Positions 58,101-64,000 of a DNA stretch of 64,000 nucleotides are shown here, in pieces. A program made the position numbers and the translations under genes. Source of the stretch: Macrolepiota albuminosa (taxonomy: Eukaryota; Basidiomycota; Agaricomycetes; Agaricales; Agaricaceae). Under the pieces are notes generated by a model that saw nothing but the letters and a program-made list of their open reading frames with translations, searched no databases and was not told the origin of the DNA. Location: assembly GCA_027475525.1 (NCBI GenBank), contig JAMWFC010000117.1, positions 5,132,183-5,196,182 on the forward strand, written 5' to 3'. Positions within the stretch are counted from its first letter, which is position 1. Every line of letters begins with the position of its first letter.

Positions 58101-58988
58101 AGCTTGGGAGGCTGGTTGGGCCTCCCACCAGTGGGCTCTCAGGTACCGATTGGTCTTGTCCCGGAGCTGCTGCTGCAGCGCCATTGGACATCGAGGCAAA
58201 TGATATTTATACACCTTATTCTCATCAATAAGGTTGATTTCATGGTTGACCTCACGCCAAGGAGGTAACTCCTCCTTGGTTCCGTTCAGGATATCCCCAA
58301 ATTCCTGCTGCCACTGCAATCGTAGGTCCGGAATGTCCTCCTTCGTAAAACCACTGGTTTTACCTTTGCCCTTCCGGTCCACATCCTTGCGTGGACGCCC
58401 GGACAGCTTTGCTTGTACGGCTGGGCGGCCATACTTTTCTCTGAGGGCAGTTATCCTCAGCTCACTGTCATCTGGCGTGTGCAGTCGCACAGGAACTTCC
58501 TTCTTGCTTCTTCGCGACGTCACAGACAGTCCGTCGAAGAACACCTCACTCGGCGGCGATATCTCGTCGTCACTAGCCTGACGATACGACTCCTCCTTCG
58601 CCGTCCATCGTGGTCCATTCCACGCATACATCGACGCCACTAGCTCATTCCACTCAGCAGGCATTCGTGGATCAAACGCCCATTCAAATGTGGGATGAGG
58701 TACTGGTCGATCCCAAATTGACCGATTGGTATGTGTGGAGGACGCCTCATCCTCCATCAGTCCTCGGTCGTCGTCATCCGTTATCAAGTCCTCGACCTTC
58801 ACTCGCGACGACGTCGGCTGGCACTCTGTGCTTGCCGCATGCTGAGGCCACTTGTCCTCAGGCTTACTCTGCTTTTCGCACTTCATTTCCTTCACCTCGG
58901 GGCTCTCCCCCCTCTTCAGAGTACGTTCGTACTCTACAGCTTCGCTTTCCAGCATCAACACCGCTGGAGCATCCATGGGCAAGCTCAC
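55113..58988 (-). CDS. pol: Pol polyprotein: reverse transcriptase, RNase H, integrase, chromodomain
   Basis: The frame is open from directly after the gag-protease TGA (59046); its first ATG is at 58976, and 58988 is a GTG codon. With Gag it forms one frame. A 230-residue linker is followed by RT (about 235-480): KKDGTLRTALDARQRN, SKIDLTDAYEQVRI, and the catalytic HIYLDDIFIYSD near 409. RNase H has ICDASKTGVGAMYG, HELETLAILEAL and ITDHKALEFF. The integrase zinc finger is HEVVGHFGTNKTLEYL...CQTCEACQ (about 860-900), and the D,D-35-E core residues are in GMDFVGPF, SDRDTKF and TDGQTERANR. The C-terminal chromodomain (about 1223-1280) reads EWFVEDILGHRWQEG, FEVRWSAGDTTWESY. All catalytic residues are intact. 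It makes and inserts the element cDNA. Ends RSRA then TAG. Confidence 0.93.
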   Translation of the reverse strand: MSLPMDAPAVLMLESEAVEYERTLKRGESPEVKEMKCEKQSKPEDKWPQHAASTECQPTSSRVKVEDLITDDDDRGLMEDEASSTHTNRSIWDRPVPHPTFEWAFDPRMPAEWNELVASMYAWNGPRWTAKEESYRQASDDEISPPSEVFFDGLSVTSRRSKKEVPVRLHTPDDSELRITALREKYGRPAVQAKLSGRPRKDVDRKGKGKTSGFTKEDIPDLRLQWQQEFGDILNGTKEELPPWREVNHEINLIDENKVYKYHLPRCPMALQQQLRDKTNRYLRAHWWEAQPASQAAPLLCIPKKDGTLRTALDARQRNDNTVKDVTPLPDQEVIREDVARAKFRSKIDLTDAYEQVRIRLSDIPKTVFSSITGTYVSNIMQIGDCNAPATFQRLMTSIFRDVIGRFVHIYLDDIFIYSDSIEEHEEHLRVIFERLRSNLLYLKWKKCELYAETVDCLGHKIDSQGIHPDQDKIDRIREWRVPRNYNDVQRFVGLVNYIGNCLPDITAYTGPLMSITQNGAPFVWRPIHQRCFEMIKRICSKTPVIRPIDPRRDEPIWLICDASKTGVGAMYGQGSSWQNCRPAGFMSRKFTSAQQNYAVHELETLAILEALLKWEDKLMGYKIHIITDHKALEFFKTQATLSPRQRRWIDYMSRYNFDITYVKGELNKVADCLSRYFESDRAGEHHDTHEYVDADIRIDPQGDDLPYHRYKEVKEHVVELRAMQATELRRSRRLQERQEGRDIEAEQLEQAQQKEATQPHQSETGSSRGPYSHDMTLADALSPTGEYRNPPVPQTDEYLQKVMRGYRRDAFYTEIRQNADAHPRFSVDENGLVRITNVRGHDVVCLPRDRALLTKVVTQAHEVVGHFGTNKTLEYLRQWYWWPQMQKEVMQFCQTCEACQRSKTSNRKPAGKLHSLPIPTKPWDSIGMDFVGPFPESKGYNYLWVVICRMTSMVHLIPVHTTITASALSWIYLKEIVRLHGLPSSIVSDRDTKFTSHWWRELHKLLGAKLLMSTSFHPQTDGQTERANRSIAQIFRTVVRPDQRDWVDRIPLTEFAINASVSETTKYAPFELNGGYMPSMLRELKADGVVHKGVKDFAQQALANLANAHDAIIAARVIQARHANNRRSEEPELTPGTLVYLSTENLHLPKGRARKLCPKFIGPYRVLVAEPSTSNYVLELPAALQARRIVPKFHVSLLRRYNANDDAMFPNRVTPEPYDFGASDEQEWFVEDILGHRWQEGAHLEFEVRWSAGDTTWESYHTCAKLAALDRYLELQGVKRPNQLAKRSRA

Positions 58989-59033
58989 ACGAGCTTGCTC
59001 CTCATCCTCTCCGTCCTCAACCGTAGGCGATTT

Positions 59034-59062
59034 CTTGCCTCCGTCTAGTCAGTGTCGCCTGA
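59034..59062 (-). promoter_or_regulatory. putative stop-codon readthrough signal between gag-pro and pol
   Basis: In element orientation the gag-protease frame ends CAC-TGA-CTA-GAC, that is TGA followed by CTAG, and the frame stays open for all of pol. The stop lies in the 3' arm of a perfect hairpin: CTAGTCAG, loop GCGACA, CTGACTAG. UGA-CUA is an established efficient readthrough context in animal and viral mRNAs; its use here is inferred. Confidence 0.6.
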
Positions 59063-62000
59063 CTAGCACCTTCTTCTCCGTGGCGCGGTGTCGATGGAGT
59101 CGTCCATCGCCATTATCCACGGTCACTCGCACTGCAGGAATGGTGGTACCGTCTACCACTATCTCATTCTTCCTGAAGTTCAGCATCACGTTGTGCTTCC
59201 TCATATACGGCGTGCCGATAATCATGTCGTACCGGTCAAAGTTCGCCACGTCAAGGTACTCTTTCGTCCTCGACTTCGCACAGGCGATACTCGCCTGCGT
59301 ACCAAACTGTACCGCAGCTCGGCTGCCCACAGTACCCAATTGAAGGAGTAGTGGCTCCTTCAACTCACTGACAGAAATATCGTGCACCTGGCAAAACTGG
59401 GGTGTCACCCCAGTAGTCGTACTACCTGAATCCCACAATGTCCACGCCTTGTGGCCATTCACCTCAACGTACGACGCCAGGCACTCCTTATCCTCGCGCT
59501 TCAACACCGGTCTCACCAGCTTTTCTGGAGCCTTGCGAAGGTGTACCTTATACACCTTAACATTGGCTGCTCCAACTGGCCGGTCTAATGCGCTGGCCGG
59601 GTAGTCCGTCAGAGCTCCCATGAACTCTGAGTCTGACTCCCGGGCGTAATAATCGTTGTCGTATACGTCAACTTCCACGTATTCATCATCCGACAACTCC
59701 TCCACCACAGAGGCGTTTTCGTCCTCTGGTGCATCATGTATGAGGTTCTCCACCTCATCGTCTTCCACATCAGGTTCATTCCCGGAGTCTATCCCTTCAG
59801 CATCCGGGATAGCAGTGTGGGCCGCCCGCACATAGGCACGTGGCTTACCCATAGGCCTTCCACCACCCACTGGGCATGCATTCGCAAAATGCCCAGGCTG
59901 GCCACATTTGAAGCACTTACTCGCCACGAAAGGGCGAGCTGCTTCATACTTCGGTGGCCCAGTCGGTGTCGGTAATTTAGCCTCACCAGCAGCCTGATGC
60001 GGTCGAGCACTCTCTCGGCGCGGACCTCTCTGAGCATCCTGTGCCGGTGCATCCCTACGGTCCCCCGGCCGGTCGCTCCGGAAGCGTCGGTCTTGCCGAG
60101 GTGCTGCTCTTACCACGAACCTCGGGTTCGTATTGCCCACCATCTCCTTTCGACGAGCCCAGAAGGTACCTACCTTCCGAGGCTCGGCCTTGTTCGCCGA
60201 TCGAACCTTTGAGCTATGTAGCCCAAAGTGTCGCGCTATTTTGTGGGCTTGCTCGTAGCGCAATGCATGCGCTACGAATTCCTCGACGGTATTTACTTCG
60301 GGTGATAGTCCGTCATCACAAATGAGAGACTCTCTCATTGCATCAGGTATCCCCCGCAGAAAGGTATCAATCATTACCCAGTTATCTGGGTAAATTGACA
60401 TATTTTGCGCGTGGTCTATCAAGGTGTCATAGAAACCTTGAACACCTAACCGTTCAGTGTAGGAGGTTGCAATGAACGCCTCCCGAGCATCCTGCATAGT
60501 GGATGCGCTAACAAACCGGTTATACAATTCAAGGATTACATCCTTAAACGTCCATTGCTGTCGTGCACGATTGTAGTGCAAGACATGGTGACGGAACCAG
60601 GCTTTGGCTGGTCCGTCCAAGAACTCCGGGAGAACGAATACACGTTCTCGATCCAGACGATCCCCTCCATACTGGCATGCGGCCAGATGGTTGCACACAT
60701 CCATCGTCCAATTTTCCAAGTCGCTGAATTTGGACTCCCCTCTGTACGGAAGAATGTGTTTCGATTCCGCCTTACGCGGCTTGATACCTTCGGGAAGGCG
60801 CAATGCTACGCCTACCGCATCGTCGATTATACTACTGAGGCGCTGGTGCATATTTTCAGTATACACCTTTGTTGCCTCAGTTATTCCAGGCGTCTTATTT
60901 CTACCTTCCGCTGGAGGTACCACAGAGAATGCTCGTACAGGTCGGTGACCTGTATAGTGCACTTTCTCGGTACCATTCCACTGCAGTGGGCTCTCCTGTC
61001 CCCCTAGCTCTTCTATCACCTGCTTCCCAGGGGCTCGACTCGGATCCGCCGTGGGCGGTTCCCCTCTCCTGGTGTCAGGCTGTCGTGTCCGTTGGACATA
61101 TTGCCTTCTCATCTCATCGATGGGAGTTATCCCATCGAAGACAATTCCCTGGTCATCTATCCAGGAGTGTCCCTGGCGCTTCAGGTCTTGGTTTCGCATG
61201 CGCTGATAAGCTACTCTTTCTGCGAACTTATCAGCCAACGGCACTTGATTCATCAGTGGAACATTCTCCACTGATTCCTGTTTTGTGGGAGGGTGTCTTG
61301 GCTCCACCGCTTCGGGTAGGTTACTATCTACCACAGGTATGGTAGACACCGATTCCGTCGTCGACAGAGGTCTCCTTCGTTGACCTCTGAATACATTCTG
61401 TCTTTGTGCTGCAGCGAACCTGGCAGCAAACTGCTCGTCAGACTCTCCCGCTTGCTGGGGCGCATATATATTGCTTATTGCCTCTTCCAGATGGGGAGAC
61501 AACTCTGGTTTTGCCACCGGGGGTATATTCGGAATCAAGTTTGCCCCCTCTGGAGTCGAGGCAGCTGATCCTCGATTTGCCTTGCGATACATATATGCTT
61601 GGGCTTCCAGCTCAAGAATCTGAACGTACAATGTAATGTATTCAACAGTATTCAACTGAGGTACAGTTTCACCTCTAGCCTGTATCAACCGTATGTGTTT
61701 CAGTACATACAGTCCTAGTCGAGCACGCGTGGTATCCTTTGTAATGCTAGGATATCTCTTCCATAACATAGCACACTGAACCTGCAGGGTGGACTCACTC
61801 CGTCCACTCTCTTCGTCATCGGATGTTTCGTCTTCCCAGTGTACTGCCGGCGTTCTTTGCTCAGGCATTGTCGTTTCCTGTGGCACTCCGGATCCCTGCT
61901 GACGTTGCGTCATGGGAGTGGATTCAGTTGGAACTCTCCAACTGCCCGCCTCATGCCTCGGCATCTTCCCCAAAAAGTACGACGAAGGTCTGCGACCTTC

Positions 62001-62324
62001 GGTATGTCCCTGAGCACTACTCCTGCTCTGGGATTGCCGCCCTGACCTCCCAGTCTGCATGGGAGATTCATGCTCCCTGCCGACCTGCTGTTCCAGGTCT
62101 TCCACAAATGCTCCTGGTCTCGCTGCACCGCTTGGCGCAGCTGTCGGCCGTACTTCACTCCATTGCGTCCCTCCTGGCATTCCCTGAGGCTGCCGGGAGG
62201 GCTCGGCCTCTGTATATTCTGACCCGGGACGACCCGGGTCAGTCACCGCAGATTGAGGATATGCCAACGACTGGTCGATGGTCTCACCATCGCGTGTCGG
62301 TTCAGTAGATTGATTGGTCTCCAT
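59049..62324 (-). CDS. gag: Gag-protease of the young chromovirus
   Basis: 1,091 residues. The start METNQSTEP follows a leader of about 150 nt. The N-terminal 450 residues are Gln/Arg/Pro-rich and probably disordered. A capsid-like region (about 540-720) reads YRGESKFSDLENWTMDVCNHL, FKDVILELYNRFVS and WVMIDTFLRGIPDAMRESL. A basic linker and a CCHC zinc knuckle, CFKCGQPGHFANACP (about 802-816), follow, then an acidic stretch. The aspartic protease has its active site in LWDSGSTTTGVTPQF (near 963) and the YDMIIGTPYMRKH flap/helix region near 1045. Gag packages the RNA; the protease cuts the polyproteins. It ends VLVRRH then TGA. No frameshift. Confidence 0.93.
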   Translation of the reverse strand: METNQSTEPTRDGETIDQSLAYPQSAVTDPGRPGSEYTEAEPSRQPQGMPGGTQWSEVRPTAAPSGAARPGAFVEDLEQQVGREHESPMQTGRSGRQSQSRSSAQGHTEGRRPSSYFLGKMPRHEAGSWRVPTESTPMTQRQQGSGVPQETTMPEQRTPAVHWEDETSDDEESGRSESTLQVQCAMLWKRYPSITKDTTRARLGLYVLKHIRLIQARGETVPQLNTVEYITLYVQILELEAQAYMYRKANRGSAASTPEGANLIPNIPPVAKPELSPHLEEAISNIYAPQQAGESDEQFAARFAAAQRQNVFRGQRRRPLSTTESVSTIPVVDSNLPEAVEPRHPPTKQESVENVPLMNQVPLADKFAERVAYQRMRNQDLKRQGHSWIDDQGIVFDGITPIDEMRRQYVQRTRQPDTRRGEPPTADPSRAPGKQVIEELGGQESPLQWNGTEKVHYTGHRPVRAFSVVPPAEGRNKTPGITEATKVYTENMHQRLSSIIDDAVGVALRLPEGIKPRKAESKHILPYRGESKFSDLENWTMDVCNHLAACQYGGDRLDRERVFVLPEFLDGPAKAWFRHHVLHYNRARQQWTFKDVILELYNRFVSASTMQDAREAFIATSYTERLGVQGFYDTLIDHAQNMSIYPDNWVMIDTFLRGIPDAMRESLICDDGLSPEVNTVEEFVAHALRYEQAHKIARHFGLHSSKVRSANKAEPRKVGTFWARRKEMVGNTNPRFVVRAAPRQDRRFRSDRPGDRRDAPAQDAQRGPRRESARPHQAAGEAKLPTPTGPPKYEAARPFVASKCFKCGQPGHFANACPVGGGRPMGKPRAYVRAAHTAIPDAEGIDSGNEPDVEDDEVENLIHDAPEDENASVVEELSDDEYVEVDVYDNDYYARESDSEFMGALTDYPASALDRPVGAANVKVYKVHLRKAPEKLVRPVLKREDKECLASYVEVNGHKAWTLWDSGSTTTGVTPQFCQVHDISVSELKEPLLLQLGTVGSRAAVQFGTQASIACAKSRTKEYLDVANFDRYDMIIGTPYMRKHNVMLNFRKNEIVVDGTTIPAVRVTVDNGDGRLHRHRATEKKVLVRRH

Positions 62325-62474
62325 CCAATCAAGTGTTGCTACGTCTCGTTTTACCCGGAAGCGTGCGTCAAAGAAGTTGATGCACTGTTCGATGCAATCA
62401 CAGTCTAGGCTATCAGTCTAGACCCGTAGTCTTTGTCCGTAGTATCAGAATTGAACCCGAAAGGTTCAAAAAAG
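62325..62474 (-). other. leader of the young chromovirus
   Basis: About 150 nt between the 5' LTR and the gag ATG. The first bases after the LTR (CTTTTTTGAACC in element orientation) do not begin with TGG, so no standard tRNA primer-binding site is evident; self-priming or an internal tRNA region may be used. GTCTAG and CTAGAC form a small hairpin, a candidate packaging structure. Confidence 0.5.
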
Positions 62475-62665
62475 TGAAACAAAGTCAAGTATAAGGATAG
62501 CCTTACGGTCACACCAACAGAACCAGATCGATCTTCGATTCTAGTACTACGAGTATGACAGTAAAATTGGCTGCCTTACATAAGGCAGCCAGGATGTATG
62601 TAGAGTAATAATAATTAATTAATATAAGTGTATATTAATTATTTAACTAAGTATAATATGTTACA
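62475..62665 (-). repeat. young chromovirus 5' LTR
   Basis: 191 bp, identical to the LTR at 51649-51839. Its last 77 bases (plus-strand sense) are repeated once more at 62666-62742 as an apparent assembly scar. Confidence 0.93.
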
Positions 62666-62742
62666 CCAGGATGTATGTAGAGTAATAATAATTAATTAAT
62701 ATAAGTGTATATTAATTATTTAACTAAGTATAATATGTTACA
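62589..62742. repeat. exact 77-bp tandem duplication at an LTR edge (probable assembly scar)
   Basis: 62589-62665 equals 62666-62742, identity run exactly 77. The second copy is followed directly by the target duplication GAGTC, so the true LTR/flank junction is at 62742/62743. Confidence 0.9.
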
Positions 62743-64000
62743 GAGTCACACAGGCAACTTCATCGAATGTCACTTCTTTTTTGGCTAATATATATCACAC
62801 AGCTACAGCCAAAAAAGACGATTATGAACTTTTGAAATGGGCCTATCAATCAAAGGTTTCTGGCACTGCACGACAACAAACAATTCTTCGTGATCATGGA
62901 ATCAGATGGGCTATTTTTAATACAATTCCTGGATGGCTTCCTTCTTCGAAAATGGTGCTTGATTTCATGCACAATGTTTTCCTTGGTGCGCTTTTCTATT
63001 TGTTATAGTATAGTGATGGCTCAACATGTTGGAAGGGATTATTGCTCACTTCTTCACTGATGTATTGTTCAAGGCATATATGCTTTTGCGCTCTGGTGGC
63101 AATGACTCTGCAAAGAAACAATTTGAGAACATCATTAACAGCATACAATGGCCTAGCCATGTTACTTGATTACCAAAGAATGTGAGTTATACTGCTATAA
63201 TTGTTTATGCTCTTTTGACATCAAAATACTTGAAGCTCGGAGAAAACCAGTCACTCAAAAAGGCAGATGAATGGCGCCGTATCATTTCTATTGCTCCTGT
63301 CATCCTCTGGTGGGCTTGGCACGATGCTAATGACAATATTCATCAGGGAGAACTACCAATTCCATCGACAGCTGCTAATCCTCCTCGGCACAACCGAAAC
63401 TACAGAGCTATATATGAGGCTGGGTTAAAGCTTGCTCTCGGAGTACGACTGCTTGCATCTCATTCAATTTCAATTAACCAGGCTCAGATGGGGCAAGAAT
63501 ATCTAAATCAATACAACTGGTCCTTGAAGAGGCTTGGAATACATATGACGATTAACAACCACCTTTCGACGCACTACATCAAGTTTATCAAGCTTTTTGG
63601 GCCTGTCTATGGCTGGTGGCTCTTCGCATTTGAGCACTTCAATGGAATACTTGAGAAAGTAAACTACAATGGACATGATGGTGGCCGTATAGAGCTGACT
63701 CTGATGCGCAACTGGATCATGACACATCTGCTTTATAAATATCTTGTTTTGCTTTCTGAGGATGTACCACAGATCGAAAAGGACTATGTCAAATCTATTA
63801 TCCATCAAGAAGGATGTGAGAACAGAGGAGGTATGATGACTGAACTTGCTATTTATCGTGCCGAAGCATCTTTGGACAACCACATCTCACTTCCAAAGCG
63901 TTTTGGAAAGCGTGTTGATGTCTCATCTATTCTTCCTAATGGCTCATCATATTCTATTATCTTTAAATATCTACAGAACCTCTGGCCAGATCTGAATCTT

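Larger units (their letters stand above)
51649..62665 (-). mobile_element. young complete Ty3/gypsy chromovirus with third ORF
   Basis: Minus-strand LTR retrotransposon, about 11.0 kb. LTRs 51649-51839 and 62475-62665 are 191 bp each, TGTAAC...GTTTCA in element orientation, and identical. The target duplication GAGTC is present at 51644-51648 and, past a 77-bp assembly scar, at 62743-62747. Order from its 5' end: LTR, about 150-nt leader, gag-protease (62324-59049), TGA, pol (to 55113), TAG, ORF3 (55094-52032), about 180 nt with a hairpin and purine tract, LTR. All frames are open and all three lie in the same phase, so only two stop codons interrupt 10.3 kb. GC and CpG content are normal, in contrast to the decayed elements. 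It is probably recently active. Confidence 0.95.
49922..64000 (+). pseudogene. Tnp2/CACTA-like transposase gene, split by a retrotransposon
   Basis: Plus-strand gene running off the right edge. It opens MTSIHVACYCPRCSKHPGG (a Cys-rich zinc-finger-like start). At about 50,430-50,940 it reads ILSVAKALPKEPVPVRTL, CPVCWKHFML, then TGA (50792-50794), and NCTGIIYTEKNG. Introns 51136-51201 and 51399-51455 are clear. The next exon ends at 51641 (CLCRNCDTP; HPCPYCNANVLDINQLSGYDG) and continues at 62803 after an intron holding the 11-kb chromovirus: KKDDYELLKWAYQSK, LDFMHNVFLG, then WPSHVT, TGA (63167-63169), LPKN, intron 63182-63235, LGENQSLKKADEWRR, and FIKLFGPVYGWWLFAFEHFNGILEKVN. The two TGAs stand where arginine is expected. 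It is related to but distinct from the remnant at 47934-49575. Confidence 0.65.

Noticed and set aside
52166..58600. Many plus-strand ORFs across the young chromovirus
   Set aside because: Antisense shadows of gag-pol-ORF3, which have full domain support on the minus strand.

Overview
The window is nuclear DNA of a filamentous basidiomycete, most likely an Agaricomycete. The evidence is the many very short GT-AG introns (48-71 bp), genes with up to 16 exons, hydrophobic surface-binding (HsbA-like) secreted proteins, an INO80-complex IES2 gene, intron-bearing nuclear tRNA-Gly genes, and Helitron, Ty3/gypsy and CACTA/Tnp2-like elements typical of mushroom genomes. I cannot name the genus from sequence alone.

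Layout. 1-2,364: decayed Helitron Rep/helicase, minus strand, running off the left edge. 2,365-2,464: a 100-N scaffold gap. 2,465-18,261: the gene-rich part. It holds the 3' part of an MFS transporter, two tRNA-Gly(GCC) genes in opposite orientation flanking IES2, a tandem pair of HsbA-like genes, a two-domain nucleotidyltransferase-fold protein, a 16-exon sugar/quinate-type MFS transporter and a small Cys-rich membrane protein. 18,450-32,705: a nested pair of dead Ty3/gypsy retrotransposons. A minus-strand element (18,557-27,272) sits inside the 5' LTR of a plus-strand one. 32,706-49,790: an AT-rich, nearly CpG-free block containing a giant palindrome of two 4.36-kb arms around a short loop, with one copy of a small membrane-protein gene per arm, then remnants of a Tnp2-like transposase and of the spliceosomal GTPase gene SNU114. 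49,922-64,000: a decayed Tnp2/CACTA-like transposase gene, split by a young complete chromovirus (51,649-62,665, minus strand).

The young chromovirus is the most interesting object. Its two 191-bp LTRs are identical, its target-site duplication (GAGTC) is perfect, and every reading frame is intact. Gag-protease, Pol and a 1,020-codon third ORF of unknown function all lie in ONE reading frame, separated only by a single TGA and a single TAG. The TGA is followed by CTAG, the classic stop-codon readthrough context, and sits in the 3' arm of a perfect 8-bp hairpin. This suggests expression of Pol, and perhaps of ORF3, by readthrough. The element landed just inside the 5' end of an intron of the transposase gene, leaving the splice donor intact.

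Two cautions. First, five exact, isolated 77-bp tandem duplications (at 32,747, 34,469, 36,060, 40,753 and 62,589) look like unmerged k=77 contig overlaps, so parts of 32.7-41 kb and the edge at 62.7 kb were stitched together, and the perfect identity of the palindrome arms may be inflated. Second, decayed elements share a CpG-to-TpG signature (CGA to TGA stops), suggesting cytosine methylation and deamination or a RIP-like process. The young element and the host genes have escaped it.
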